Notes: generated from the sequence alone by a model not told the origin. 64,000 nucleotides of DNA from Bacillota bacterium (GCA_023436115.1 JAEZKQ010000031.1:62001-126000), one strand, 5' to 3'; counted from the first letter of the stretch, positions 46,148 through 55,844 are shown. Translations and numbers: made by a program.

Positions 46148-47360
46148 GAAGGGTAAAACGGCTTTAGTACCGAAATTGAGATTTCAGGAGTTTAGCTCAA
46201 GTGGAGAGTGGAAAGTATCTTCTCTACACTCACTTGCTGTTAAAATAACAAATAAAAATAAAGAGCGTTCTATAACTCGAATTCTTACAAATTCCGCTAT
46301 TGATGGCGTTGTAGATCAAAGTGAGTATTTTGAAAGAGAAATTGTAACACAAAGCAACATTGACAACTATTTTGTAATTGATGAGGGAGATTACGTTTAT
46401 AACCCTCGTATTTCTACTTCTGCACCGGTAGGCCCTATTTCTAAAAATAAAATAGGAAAAGGGATAATGTCTCCGTTGTATACAGTATTTCGATTCAATA
46501 ACCCGCGAAATGATTTTTATGAGCAATATTTCAAAACTAATCTTTGGAATAGTTATTTAAAAACTGTTTCAAATACCGGAGCGAGGCACGATAGAATCAG
46601 TATATCAACAGAGAACTTTATGAGTATGCCTCTTCCTTATCCTTCTGGAAAAGAACAACAAAAAATTGCTGACTGCTTATCTTCCCTTGATAGCCTTATC
46701 GCCGCAGAGGATAAAAAGCTTGCTGCTCTTAAGCTACATAAAAAGGGTTTAATGCAGAAGTTATTTCCTGCCGAAGGAAAAACTCTGCCCGAATGGAGAT
46801 TTCCCGAGTTTAGGGATTGCGGTGAGTGGGCATTATGTCAAATTAAAGATTTTGCGAAAGTAACAACAGGAAATAAAGATACTCAAAATAAGGTAGATAA
46901 TGGGGAGTATCCGTTTTTTGTACGTTCACAAACTGTAGAAAAAATTGATACATACACATTCGATTGCGAGGCTATTTTAACATCCGGAGATGGTGTAGGA
47001 GTCGGGAAAAACTTTCACTATATTGTTGGAAAGTTTGATTTTCATCAAAGAGTTTATTGCATTTACGATTTCAAAAATTCGGTTATAGGAAAATTTGTAT
47101 ATCAATATTTTTCTGAAAATTTTCAAAAACGTGTAATGCAGTTAAGTGCAAAAAACTCTGTAGACTCTGTTAGAATGTCAATGATTACAGATATGCCTAT
47201 ATGTATGCCTAAACTTAAGGAACAACAAAAAATAGCCGATTGCCTCTCTAATGCAGACGAAGTTATTACTGCACAGGAAGAGAAAATTAAAGCTTTGAAG
47301 ATACACAAAAAAGGGTTAATGCAAGGGCTATTCCCATCCATTGATGAGGTGGGAGAATGA
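46140..47360 (+). CDS. hsdS: Type I restriction specificity subunit S
   Basis: A 406-residue HsdS with two target-recognition domains. Each is followed by a conserved helix: KEQQKIADCLSSLDSLIAAE ending LHKKGLMQKLFP near residue 215, and KEQQKIADCLSNADEVITAQ ending IHKKGLMQGLFP at the C-terminus. This near-repeat is normal for the family and allows TRD exchange by recombination. It sets the sequence recognised by both restriction and methylation. It overlaps hsdR (8 bases) and the following gene (4 bases, ATGA). Confidence 0.93.
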   Translation: MSKKGKTALVPKLRFQEFSSSGEWKVSSLHSLAVKITNKNKERSITRILTNSAIDGVVDQSEYFEREIVTQSNIDNYFVIDEGDYVYNPRISTSAPVGPISKNKIGKGIMSPLYTVFRFNNPRNDFYEQYFKTNLWNSYLKTVSNTGARHDRISISTENFMSMPLPYPSGKEQQKIADCLSSLDSLIAAEDKKLAALKLHKKGLMQKLFPAEGKTLPEWRFPEFRDCGEWALCQIKDFAKVTTGNKDTQNKVDNGEYPFFVRSQTVEKIDTYTFDCEAILTSGDGVGVGKNFHYIVGKFDFHQRVYCIYDFKNSVIGKFVYQYFSENFQKRVMQLSAKNSVDSVRMSMITDMPICMPKLKEQQKIADCLSNADEVITAQEEKIKALKIHKKGLMQGLFPSIDEVGE

Positions 47361-48469
47361 GTATTATCTCGGATGAAAATGTAAAGGATTTAGCAAGGCA
47401 ACTTGTTGAATCAAGAAAAAATATTATTTTAGTGTTTGCCTTTAACGGAACAGGCAAAACCCGACTTTCTGTTGAGTACAAAAATAATACAAAAGAATCG
47501 AACGGCGGGAATCATTCCGGTGTTTATTATAATGCCTATAGTGAAGATTTATTTGTTTGGGATAATGACACGGAGAATACAGGTTCTCCAATTAAGTTGA
47601 ATGTCATATATTCCAGCTTGAATCAATATCACTCCTCGCTGGACGAAGACAAGCTTCGTGAAAAGCTTACTGCATATAAGCCGAAGTTCGATTTTAAGTT
47701 TAATTATCATACCAATACATCGCTTGGAATTAGCTCAATTAGTTTTTATCCTCAAACTGAAAACGAAGAACAACCGGAAGCTATAAAAATTTCTCGCGGA
47801 GAGCAACAGATTTTTATTTGGTGCCTGTTTCTCACGATGTTTGATGTTCAAGGCTGGACAGGTGAACAAAAAAGTCATTTCTTTATTGATGATCCCGTTT
47901 CAAGCTTAGATGACCATAACATCTTTGTTACAGCATCAACAATAATGGATTTGATTGACGATCATTATGAGAATAGAAAAATCATCATTACAACCCATCA
48001 TGTTGGGCTCTTTTCTATTCTTTCAGATTGGTTGACAAAAGGCGAAAAAGCATCTTCGTATAAAAGATCCACTCAAATGCATATATTAAAAAACTCTTCA
48101 AACGAATTATTATTGTTGGATTGCAAAAAAGATGTTTTTCTTTATCATCTTGAGTTGCTGCAAATGTTACGGCTTGCAATAAACGACGAGGAACTATATG
48201 CTTATCATTTTGCAATTTTGAGACAGGTATTAGAAAATGTTGCATCCTTCCTTGGTGTTGGACGAATATCGTATGTGCTTGAACAAATTGGGGTAGAGGA
48301 CACGGATGATATAGCTCGAATAGTAAATACATTGTCACATAAATCTGTTTTTCGATATGAGGCTAAAGAATTAGTTCCCGATAACGAAAAACTTTTCATA
48401 GATGTGTTTGATAGATTGCAAAACAAATATAATTTTGTATTACATGTAGGTGGTGGTAATGATGAATGA
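47357..48469 (+). CDS. PrrC/RloC-like ATPase in the R-M operon (candidate anticodon nuclease)
   Basis: A 370-residue ABC-type ATPase: Walker A AFNGTGKTR (about 28-36), signature ISRGEQQIF, Walker B HFFIDDPVSSLDD, H-loop TTHHVG. The C-terminal part has RQVLEN (R-x3-E) and a later SH 35 residues on, a layout like the Arg-Glu-His triad of the PrrC anticodon nuclease. PrrC is kept silent by a type I R-M complex and cleaves tRNA when that complex is disturbed by phage. Size (PrrC is about 396) and placement within the hsd operon agree. The nuclease activity is inferred; an ATPase accessory role is the alternative. Confidence 0.72.
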   Translation: MSIISDENVKDLARQLVESRKNIILVFAFNGTGKTRLSVEYKNNTKESNGGNHSGVYYNAYSEDLFVWDNDTENTGSPIKLNVIYSSLNQYHSSLDEDKLREKLTAYKPKFDFKFNYHTNTSLGISSISFYPQTENEEQPEAIKISRGEQQIFIWCLFLTMFDVQGWTGEQKSHFFIDDPVSSLDDHNIFVTASTIMDLIDDHYENRKIIITTHHVGLFSILSDWLTKGEKASSYKRSTQMHILKNSSNELLLLDCKKDVFLYHLELLQMLRLAINDEELYAYHFAILRQVLENVASFLGVGRISYVLEQIGVEDTDDIARIVNTLSHKSVFRYEAKELVPDNEKLFIDVFDRLQNKYNFVLHVGGGNDE

Positions 48470-50210
48470 TACACAACAAAAACAATTAGGGGCAACCCTG
48501 TGGGGGATTGCTGATAAACTGCGCGGAGCTATGAACGCAGATGATTTCCGTGATTACATGCTATCCTTCCTCTTTCTGCGCTACCTCTCTGACAATTACG
48601 AGGAAGCCGCAAAAAAAGAACTTGGCAGCGATTATTTGCAATGCGAAGCTGATATAATTAATGCTACTGTTGATACAATGCAGAGTGAGGAAAAGGATAC
48701 TGCAAAATTCAATAGTATTCCAGGAGCAGCTTTTCTAAATGAGTTCGCTAAAAAATTGGGAGAACATGATTATCTCAAGCCAAAAGAGAATAGGAAGGTG
48801 ACACCACTTGCGGTTTGGTATGCAAAAAACAAGGACGATGTGGCAACATTCGAAAAGCAAATGCGCCGCAAAGTTCACTATGTCATTCAACCGAATTATT
48901 TATGGAGCAATATATATGAGTTGGCGAGAACACAAAGCAGCGATTTGTTAAAAACCCTGCAAAAGGGATTTAAGTATATTGAAAACGAATCCTTTGATAG
49001 CGCATTTCGTGGTCTATTCTCTGAGGTCAATCTCGACTCTGATAAGCTTGGAAGAAATTATGAAACTCGCAATACAATGCTGTGTTCAATTATAACAGAA
49101 ATCGCCGAGGGGCTTTCTGAGTTTTCTAACGAAACTGATCTGTTGGGCAATGCTTACGAATACTTAATTGGCCAGTTTGCAGCGGGCTCAGGGAAAAAAG
49201 CTGGGGAATTCTACACTCCCCAGCAGATTTCAACTATCCTTTCTCGCATCGTTATACTTGATAGTCAAGATCCGAGCAAAGGCAAAAAAAAATATATTAA
49301 TAATTTGCTAGATTTTGCTTGCGGCTCTGGCTCACTCCTAATTAACGTTAAAAAACAACTTGAGCCAAATAGTATTGGTCAGATATATGGACAAGAAAAG
49401 AATATCACGACTTACAACCTTGCTCGTATGAACATGCTTCTTCATGGATTTAAAGATACTGAGTTCCAAATATTCCATGGAGATTCGCTATTGAATGACT
49501 GGAATATTTTGAATGAGATGAACCCCGCTAAGAAATTGGAGTGTGATGCAGTTGTAGCAAATCCGCCATTTAGTTACCGCTGGGAACCAAATGATACGCT
49601 TGCAGAAGATTTTCGCTTTAAAAACTACGGTCTTGCGCCAAAATCAGCTGCCGATTTTGCCTTTCTGCTGCATGGTTTTCATTTTTTAAGCGACAATGGC
49701 ACCATGGCAATAATTTTACCTCATGGTGTTTTATTCCGTGGCGGTGCAGAGGAAAAGATAAGAACAAAGCTGCTCAAAGACGACAATATTGACACCATAA
49801 TAGGATTACCAGCAAATCTCTTTTTCTCTACTGGTATTCCCGTTTGTATACTTGTGCTGAAAAAATGCAAGAAATTTGATGATGTACTGTTTATCAACGC
49901 AAGTGAGTATTACGAAAAAGGGAAACGTCAAAATATTCTATTGCCTGAACATATAGATAAAATCGTCGAAACATATAAATTCCGTAAAGAAGATGATAAA
50001 AAGTATTCTCGACGTGTATCTATGGAAGAAATCGAAAAAAATGGTTTCAACCTGAATATTTCAAGATATGTTAGTACTGCAGCGGAAGAAGAAATTGTTG
50101 ATCTTTCGGAGGTGCATAAAGATTTAGCCAGCATTGAAAAAGACATAAATGAAGCTAAGGAAAAACACAATCAATTTTTGAAAGAACTTGGGTTGCCAGA
50201 ATTGAAATAA
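48462..50210 (+). CDS. hsdM: Type I restriction methylase subunit M
   Basis: A 582-residue N6-adenine methyltransferase. A helical HsdM N-terminal domain (LWGIADKLRGAMNADDFRDY) is followed by the SAM motif LDFACGSGSLL and the catalytic VVANPPFSY (NPPF). The start is ATG 48462 or the in-frame ATG 48459, within the end of the PrrC-like gene. Modifies host DNA and forms the M2S core. Gene order R-S-(prrC-like)-M is unlike the common M-S-R. A strong terminator follows at 50273. Confidence 0.93.
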   Translation: MNDTQQKQLGATLWGIADKLRGAMNADDFRDYMLSFLFLRYLSDNYEEAAKKELGSDYLQCEADIINATVDTMQSEEKDTAKFNSIPGAAFLNEFAKKLGEHDYLKPKENRKVTPLAVWYAKNKDDVATFEKQMRRKVHYVIQPNYLWSNIYELARTQSSDLLKTLQKGFKYIENESFDSAFRGLFSEVNLDSDKLGRNYETRNTMLCSIITEIAEGLSEFSNETDLLGNAYEYLIGQFAAGSGKKAGEFYTPQQISTILSRIVILDSQDPSKGKKKYINNLLDFACGSGSLLINVKKQLEPNSIGQIYGQEKNITTYNLARMNMLLHGFKDTEFQIFHGDSLLNDWNILNEMNPAKKLECDAVVANPPFSYRWEPNDTLAEDFRFKNYGLAPKSAADFAFLLHGFHFLSDNGTMAIILPHGVLFRGGAEEKIRTKLLKDDNIDTIIGLPANLFFSTGIPVCILVLKKCKKFDDVLFINASEYYEKGKRQNILLPEHIDKIVETYKFRKEDDKKYSRRVSMEEIEKNGFNLNISRYVSTAAEEEIVDLSEVHKDLASIEKDINEAKEKHNQFLKELGLPELK

Positions 50211-50272
50211 GTTAGTTTATGCTAGGGTATATCGGGGCTCCGCGAGGGCGTTTGCCCCATTACAATAGGAAC

Positions 50273-50306
50273 AAGGGCTTGCGGCGCACTTATCCGCAAG
50301 CCCTTT
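50273..50306 (+). terminator. Terminator of the hsd operon
   Basis: AAGGGCTTGCGG (50273-50284) and CCGCAAGCCCTT (50294-50305) form a perfect 12-bp stem followed by TTTACTATT. It lies between the convergent hsdM and LRR genes and may serve both. Confidence 0.8.
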
Positions 50307-50375
50307 ACTATTATTCTCGTCATATTGCCTTGTGTTTTTCTTCGCTGGCCTATCCGGCACTTTTCTTATATACTA

Positions 50376-52334
50376 TTAACCTTGTGGAGGCCCAATAAAA
50401 GTTCTGCTCTCGTCAAGACCAATAATATTTATAATGGGAGAATAACTAGACCAGTCACTAGAGTACTCGATATCACAACCAATGTATGTCAGCGAAGTAT
50501 TGTTGCTCACGTCCAACTCAGTGAGTCGATTATACCCACAATCAATAGAATCCAGCGTAATATTTTTGCTCACATCCAGTTTGGTTAGGTTGTTCTCTTG
50601 ACAATCGAGCTTTATCAGTGCAGGGTTATTGCTCAAATCCAACTCGGTCAGTTGGTTCATGTAGCAATAAAGTTCTGTTAGATTGGTATTTTTGCTTATG
50701 TTCAGTTTGATTAATGAATTGTTCCGACAATCGAGATATGTCAGCGCGGTATTGTTACTCAAATCCAACTCGGTCAGCTGGGCAGTATTGCAATCAAGCC
50801 ATTCCAATGCGGTAAAGTATTCAATACCCGAAAGGCTTTTTATGTTGCTATAAACATGCGGTTGATCGCTGCCGCCGAACTCTCCGCTTACGTCTAACTG
50901 GGTAATTCCTGATACATCGGCATAGGTAATATCACCTGTGGGTTTATTAATGGCCTCCCTTACTGCTGCTTCAAAGTTTTTATCGGGGAAAGTAATAACT
51001 TGTTGCATATCAGTTTCTTCATCCGTACCAAATTCCCAATGTTTTTTCCAGAATGGTTCAAGCTCAGCAGTGAATATAGGCATTTCGGCTAACTTTTCAT
51101 CAATGATTGGTATGGTTACCACAATATCACCCCGTATTTTCGGCCCAATCGCCAAATCCAAACTCCCCGCATAATTCAAGCCATCAGGACTTGTTTCTGT
51201 ACTGACCCTGACTTCGCCCTCGGCACTTCCTTCAATCCCTGCAGAAATATCTGCACCTACACAATCATATAGTTTTGTAATTAGATGCAAATAAACGCCT
51301 ACAGATAAACCTCCCTTTGCGTTTGCTTGAGTATTCCATTTTAGGCCATCTGAGCTGAAATCGTCTTCTTTGATTTCATCGGTTTTATTTAACTCGCTTG
51401 TATATCTAAAGCCTCGTGAATTCTGCGCTTTCAACTCAAAATTCGTACTGAATGATCCTTCAATACCTGCTTGTCCTTCAATACTGGCTTTAAGTTCATT
51501 GGTTATTACGACTGGAATGAATCCGATAAAAAATTGAAAATTGGGTAAAGGTGTGCTAAAGATATCTTTTTCGAAATTCTTATTTGCTTCAGCATCACAA
51601 TCGATAGAGAATTCTCCCCCCACTGCATTATGAGCAACAATTCCAAAAACGACGTTTTCAAAATTAATATCTATTTCGACTTCTACCCAAACGCTGAAAC
51701 CAACTTCACCTTCAACCGATATTTCTCCCGTCAAATCATTATTAAATTCCGCAGCAAATTGATATTCTGTATCATTGTCCAAAAGTGATAATGCATTAGC
51801 TTGTCCAACATTGGTGTTTGAAACGCGACATGCAATATAAGCGAATCTTGGGTCGCCTTGTGTAGCTGATGCTGTTTCTAACTTGTTAATGCTGTTAGGA
51901 TCGATTTCCACGGCGCCATTATCGGTCAACGCGAAGGTCTTCACGATGTGTGCTTTTTCGAATACGTCTGTTAGAACTCCATATTCTGTTTTCACAATAT
52001 ATTGATTGCCCTCTTTGGTCGTTTCAACGACTTTACGAATAAATCCCGAAGGGGCAGTATTAATTATCCCCGCAACAATTACTTCGCCTTTAGCATATCC
52101 GGGGTCAGTGTTAAATACCAACTCATCATCAGTAACTTTAATAGGTTGATTCCCTTTATCCATATCGTCGGTGATAACCGAAACATTATCCTTGATAATC
52201 GTTGTACCATCATTGTGACGGTTGGTATTCACAGCATTATTTACAGCACTAAAGATAATAAACCCAATTAATGCAATCAATAAAACGGCGCTGATTAAAA
52301 TAATAATATTCCGTTGCCTGCGATTGTTCTTCAT
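50376..52334 (-). CDS. Membrane-anchored leucine-rich-repeat protein
   Basis: A 652-residue protein with a basic N-terminus and one span (IIILISAVLLIALIGFIIF) that should hold it outside the membrane. About 400 residues of beta-rich sequence of unknown family follow. The C-terminal ~200 residues are leucine-rich repeats of 21 residues (LTELDLSNNTALTYLDC and variants, about seven units). It converges on hsdM. I do not know its role; carried by the mobile element it may be an adhesin, exclusion protein or sensor. AAGGAAG precedes the ATG. Confidence 0.75.
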   Translation of the reverse strand: MKNNRRQRNIIILISAVLLIALIGFIIFSAVNNAVNTNRHNDGTTIIKDNVSVITDDMDKGNQPIKVTDDELVFNTDPGYAKGEVIVAGIINTAPSGFIRKVVETTKEGNQYIVKTEYGVLTDVFEKAHIVKTFALTDNGAVEIDPNSINKLETASATQGDPRFAYIACRVSNTNVGQANALSLLDNDTEYQFAAEFNNDLTGEISVEGEVGFSVWVEVEIDINFENVVFGIVAHNAVGGEFSIDCDAEANKNFEKDIFSTPLPNFQFFIGFIPVVITNELKASIEGQAGIEGSFSTNFELKAQNSRGFRYTSELNKTDEIKEDDFSSDGLKWNTQANAKGGLSVGVYLHLITKLYDCVGADISAGIEGSAEGEVRVSTETSPDGLNYAGSLDLAIGPKIRGDIVVTIPIIDEKLAEMPIFTAELEPFWKKHWEFGTDEETDMQQVITFPDKNFEAAVREAINKPTGDITYADVSGITQLDVSGEFGGSDQPHVYSNIKSLSGIEYFTALEWLDCNTAQLTELDLSNNTALTYLDCRNNSLIKLNISKNTNLTELYCYMNQLTELDLSNNPALIKLDCQENNLTKLDVSKNITLDSIDCGYNRLTELDVSNNTSLTYIGCDIEYSSDWSSYSPIINIIGLDESRTFIGPPQG

Positions 52335-52375
52335 TTTTTCCTTAAAACTTCCTTCCGGTGTATTTTATTTCAGGT

Positions 52376-54262
52376 TTATACACTCTTTTTATCGTTTGTT
52401 TCTATAAAAATTTCTTTGTTCCCGCAATGTTTGCAAACGCAAGTTACTCTATAAGTTTCCCTTATTCCTGGAATATATTGTTTTGAATAAGTTGTACTAA
52501 CATTACCATCCCTATCTACAGTTTCTGATTTATTACTCACGTGAATTGAGATACGCTCTTGACCCAAAAACTCCTTTTGATCTGTTACCATTGCATACCA
52601 TTTTTTGCATGAGGGACATCTGCTTCTATATCCTTGCAATACTTTGCTTACGCCAAACCACATAAAACGTAAAATAATCGTTCCTGCAATTACACACAAA
52701 ATAATGAACCCTAGTGTGCTTTCCGTAAGGCCAAAGATTAAAGAAATGGCCAAAGGCATCCCTAATAATGTTATTAAAAAAGTTAAAAACCAATACTTTA
52801 AATATGTTCTAAGTTCTTTATTAAAAATCACTAAAATATAGGGCAGTATAAAACATACAAAAAACGCAATTATATAGATTAATATGCCTGTTCCAAAATT
52901 AATGGTGCCGCCGCTAGTTAAATATTTATACAAACTATAAAAATCATCGGTATTTTTTAACCATACGTCATATGTAAATAAAACAATCAGCATAGGGGTC
53001 ATAACAAGTATAATAGTTATTATATTTGTCAGAAGCATTAGTATTTTTCTAATTCCTTTATTCTTTTTTATATATGAAGCAAATAAAGTTAATATTGAAC
53101 ATGCTAAAAGCAAAAGTATAATTGGGATTAAATGATTAGCATAGAAATCAAAAGGAGTTTGTGGCTTATCGAAGGGAGATAATGAAGAATTATATCCTCC
53201 TAATTTTATATATTGTATAAATGAATAAATAGTACCGCCACCGCAGAATGCTATTGTAAAAACAACCAATATTAGACTAATGCTTTTTAATGGAGATTCT
53301 TTCAACCAGCTAATAAATGATTCTGTTTTGTCAAGGATGAATAACTGCATTTTATTATGGGCGGGGTTCGTCTTCTTTTCGTTTGTCTGTGATTGCTGCT
53401 TTTCTGCTTTGGGGGATACCATAAAAGTAGAAGATGCTATATAAGTTGGGTCATATTTTATAATTTCTTTTTCTATATCCTCAATCATACGACCACAACG
53501 ATAATCAATAATTTCCGTTGCTTTTGTAATATATGAAGCTACATTTTGTTTATATTCTTTTTCACTGAATTTAGTACCCCAATGGCGAGCATGTGGCGAA
53601 AATACCTCTCGAACATTTAACGATTCATAATCAATATATTTATCCAAATAGAAAGTTTTGCAGAAATCTTTAAATCCCTCTGTTCCCCGAAAACAATCAA
53701 AAAAATTGCTGTTGATTTTCACTAATTCTTTTAATCTATCATCTATATTGTTTGTACTTGTATCTGTGATTAAATCTTTTATATCTGATAGGAAAAGGTC
53801 AAAATAATCAAACCAATAACCGCCACCTCTGAGCGTGTTTAAAGTTTTATTTTCTGATTCAAGCCTTTTGTTTGGGAGTATTATCAAATTCCCTAATGTA
53901 TGGTATTTTTGATGGTACATCTTTGCCAAATCTATGGTATTTGAATCATGGGTATACTTCTGAATCCCTAAGAAGCTTGTACCATCTTCATTCAATCGCC
54001 CCATCAGCGTATTAAATGAATTCATGGTATCGCCTCGATATATTTCCCCACCCAAATTATTAAATGTAAGACTCGGCACTGTATCGCCCCACAATACAAC
54101 ATATATTGCATTTGCAATCTTTGAATTGTCTGGGTCATATGCGCCATACATCTTATCATTTTCTAACTGGTCTAAATCATAATCATGGAATTTCCGTATA
54201 TCACCATCCAGCTTCTCCACAATGAAAGATTTGATCAACTCTACACATTCTTGCTTTTGCAT
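52376..54262 (-). CDS. Multi-domain membrane protein with C-terminal zinc ribbon, unknown function
   Basis: A 628-residue protein. The first ~260 residues are soluble and contain KYHTLGNLIILPNKRL, which resembles the HTLGNL block of DUF1524/HNH-type nucleases, although I see no full HNH triad. About six membrane spans follow (near 320-540). The C-terminus has a ribbon-like CPSCKKW and CVCKHCG. AAGGAG lies seven bases before the ATG. It precedes the LRR gene on the same strand with a 41-base gap. It may be an anti-phage effector; that is a guess from architecture and location. Confidence 0.7.
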   Translation of the reverse strand: MQKQECVELIKSFIVEKLDGDIRKFHDYDLDQLENDKMYGAYDPDNSKIANAIYVVLWGDTVPSLTFNNLGGEIYRGDTMNSFNTLMGRLNEDGTSFLGIQKYTHDSNTIDLAKMYHQKYHTLGNLIILPNKRLESENKTLNTLRGGGYWFDYFDLFLSDIKDLITDTSTNNIDDRLKELVKINSNFFDCFRGTEGFKDFCKTFYLDKYIDYESLNVREVFSPHARHWGTKFSEKEYKQNVASYITKATEIIDYRCGRMIEDIEKEIIKYDPTYIASSTFMVSPKAEKQQSQTNEKKTNPAHNKMQLFILDKTESFISWLKESPLKSISLILVVFTIAFCGGGTIYSFIQYIKLGGYNSSLSPFDKPQTPFDFYANHLIPIILLLLACSILTLFASYIKKNKGIRKILMLLTNIITIILVMTPMLIVLFTYDVWLKNTDDFYSLYKYLTSGGTINFGTGILIYIIAFFVCFILPYILVIFNKELRTYLKYWFLTFLITLLGMPLAISLIFGLTESTLGFIILCVIAGTIILRFMWFGVSKVLQGYRSRCPSCKKWYAMVTDQKEFLGQERISIHVSNKSETVDRDGNVSTTYSKQYIPGIRETYRVTCVCKHCGNKEIFIETNDKKSV

Positions 54263-54407
54263 AGGCTTACTCCTTGCGCATTGCTGTTAATAATTGCCGT
54301 TAATATATATGATAACATTCGCATTACCTAAATGCAATGCAAATTGCCTTGCCAACAGCAATGCTTCGTTATAACGCTATCCGCAATACAATTAATCTGA
54401 AAGGTAG

Positions 54408-54605
54408 GTGTTCAAAATACAATTTCAGATTAAAACTAACCGGAAAGAAACTGAAAATAAAACCATTAGATTCCCACTCAAATTGATAGAGCAAATAGAA
54501 AAAGCAATTCAAGGCCATGATATTACTTTTTCGGGATTCGTTCTTCAAGCGTGTGAATTTGCTTTGGAGAATATGAAATCTGATGATACGCAGGAAAAAG
54601 CATAA
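54408..54605 (+). CDS. Small ribbon-helix-helix-like protein
   Basis: A 65-residue protein: a basic beta-like start (KIQFQIKTNRKETENKTIRF) and two helices (LKLIEQIEKAIQ, FSGFVLQACEFALENM), the layout of Arc/CopG-type ribbon-helix-helix DNA-binding proteins. GTG 54408 follows AAAGG at short distance. It is the first gene of the rightward mobility module and may regulate it. Confidence 0.65.
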   Translation: MFKIQFQIKTNRKETENKTIRFPLKLIEQIEKAIQGHDITFSGFVLQACEFALENMKSDDTQEKA

Positions 54606-54635
54606 GTATAAACATGTGGTACAGGAGAATTAGAG

Positions 54636-55109
54636 ATGGATGCTAAATACGTCAGCGAAGAACCTATTTTGACAGAACAACAAAAAGCAGAGTTTGAGAA
54701 GAAATATCAATTAACTTCTGACGCACAAAAAACCTATGGGCAAGTAGTCTTAGGGATTATGGCTAAAATGAACATTGACGCAAAGAAAGCCGAGGAATTA
54801 ACGGGATTGAACAGAAATCTGTTCAACAACTTGGATAAACCAGGCGGCATTATACTAAAGAGGTTCGTAATATCAATCAGTATAGGGTTTGGGTTAGATG
54901 TCCATTCCACGGAGTATATACTGGAATCCTGCGGCATGAGATTTAATATAAACAATCGCTTGGATAGAGCCTATATTTATTTGATTGAAGAACATAAGGG
55001 CAAGGACATCGAAGCATGCAACGCCATATTAAAGGAGCTTGGGGTAAATGGCAAGGATTTATTAGGCGAACTCGAAAGAGGACAATATCAGCCCCGCAAA
55101 AAACAATAA
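54636..55109 (+). CDS. HTH-type element regulator, unassigned
   Basis: A 157-residue protein. A central helical part (VVLGIMAKMNIDAKKAEELT, then LNRNLFNNL, about residues 38-70) resembles a helix-turn-helix of the XRE type with a divergent recognition helix. The second half is helical with a basic end (RGQYQPRKKQ). AGGAGAATTAGAG precedes the ATG. It follows the RHH-like gene by 30 bases and probably belongs to the same operon. Function inferred from position only. Confidence 0.62.
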   Translation: MDAKYVSEEPILTEQQKAEFEKKYQLTSDAQKTYGQVVLGIMAKMNIDAKKAEELTGLNRNLFNNLDKPGGIILKRFVISISIGFGLDVHSTEYILESCGMRFNINNRLDRAYIYLIEEHKGKDIEACNAILKELGVNGKDLLGELERGQYQPRKKQ

Positions 55110-55225
55110 ATAATCATTACGTATCACAAAAAAATGATATGTTGAGATTTTTTTAATTATTTCAAATTCAGCGAAATACAAAGTTAGCCCGATTTTATCG
55201 CCTTTTTGAAAATGATGATCTGTGG

Positions 55226-55250
55226 AACTCCCTTTAACAGGGGGTTTTTT
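55226..55250 (+). terminator. Terminator after the regulator pair
   Basis: AACTCCC (55226-55232) pairs with GGGGGTT around a 7-base loop (one G-U), followed by a run of six T. It separates the two regulators from the sigma-like gene. Confidence 0.65.
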
Positions 55251-55341
55251 ATATTTCAGCGAAAAATGCCTCGATTTTTAATATGTGGTTTACTAAGGCC
55301 ATGCAACACGGCCGGTTGTAAATAAGAAATCAGGAGTTAAA

Positions 55342-55395
55342 GTGAACGCGCGCGTCCACGAAAGTGGACATGATGTACGCATATTATTCTGTTGA
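55342..55395 (+). CDS. Possible 17-residue leader peptide overlapping the sigma-like gene
   Basis: GTG 55342 lies five bases after CAGGAG, the only good ribosome site here, and opens a 17-codon frame (MNARVHESGHDVRILFC) that ends at TGA 55393-55395 inside the next gene in another frame. The hairpin GTCCAC-GAAA-GTGGAC (55354-55369) lies inside it and abuts the ATG at 55370. This looks like a leader for translational coupling, but expression is not shown. Confidence 0.4.
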   Translation: MNARVHESGHDVRILFC

Positions 55396-55765
55396 CTGTA
55401 CTACGGAGCAAATCGATGTATCGGAAGAATGGGAGGCAGTTTTAAGAGATTTGGACAGACTGGAATACAACAACAACAGAAAGTCAAGCCGCCACAATGT
55501 TAAGTTTTTAGATGCAACTTGTATACGCGCTAAGAATCGCATTTTACAGCCTGTTCCAGCGGAAGTGGAGCGCAGGGAACGCGATGCCAACCTCCGCTGC
55601 GCTATCGAACAATTAATGCCTGAACAAAGGCGGTTAATTTATCAGATATACTTCTTAGAGGTTCCGGCAACGGAAATCGCGCGGCGCGAGGGTGTTAGCA
55701 AATCGGCGATCTCCCACCGTCTGAACAGGGTTTTAAGGAAAATGGAGAAATTGTTGGCGGCTTGA
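55370..55765 (+). CDS. Sigma-70 region 4-like regulatory protein
   Basis: About 131 residues. The C-terminal half is a clear sigma region 4 helix-turn-helix: LMPEQRRLIYQIYFLEVPAT, then EIARREGVSKSAISHRLNRV. The N-terminal half lacks the region 2 sequence expected of a full sigma factor, as in the small sigma-like regulators of Tn916-type elements. Starts at ATG 55370 or 55373 both lack a nearby ribosome site, which suggests coupling to the leader frame. It probably controls the mobility genes. Confidence 0.8.
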   Translation: MMYAYYSVDCTTEQIDVSEEWEAVLRDLDRLEYNNNRKSSRHNVKFLDATCIRAKNRILQPVPAEVERRERDANLRCAIEQLMPEQRRLIYQIYFLEVPATEIARREGVSKSAISHRLNRVLRKMEKLLAA

Positions 55766-55812
55766 CCGTCAACAAACCCTCTCTAAATGCCCTATATAGC
55801 AGAGAGATTAAG

Positions 55813-55844
55813 CCATCTTTCGGATAATTCGAAAGGTGGTTTTT
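55813..55844 (+). terminator. Terminator after sigma-like gene
   Basis: CCATCTTTCG (55813-55822) pairs with CGAAAGGTGG (55830-55839, one G-U) and is followed by TTTTTC. Confidence 0.7.
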
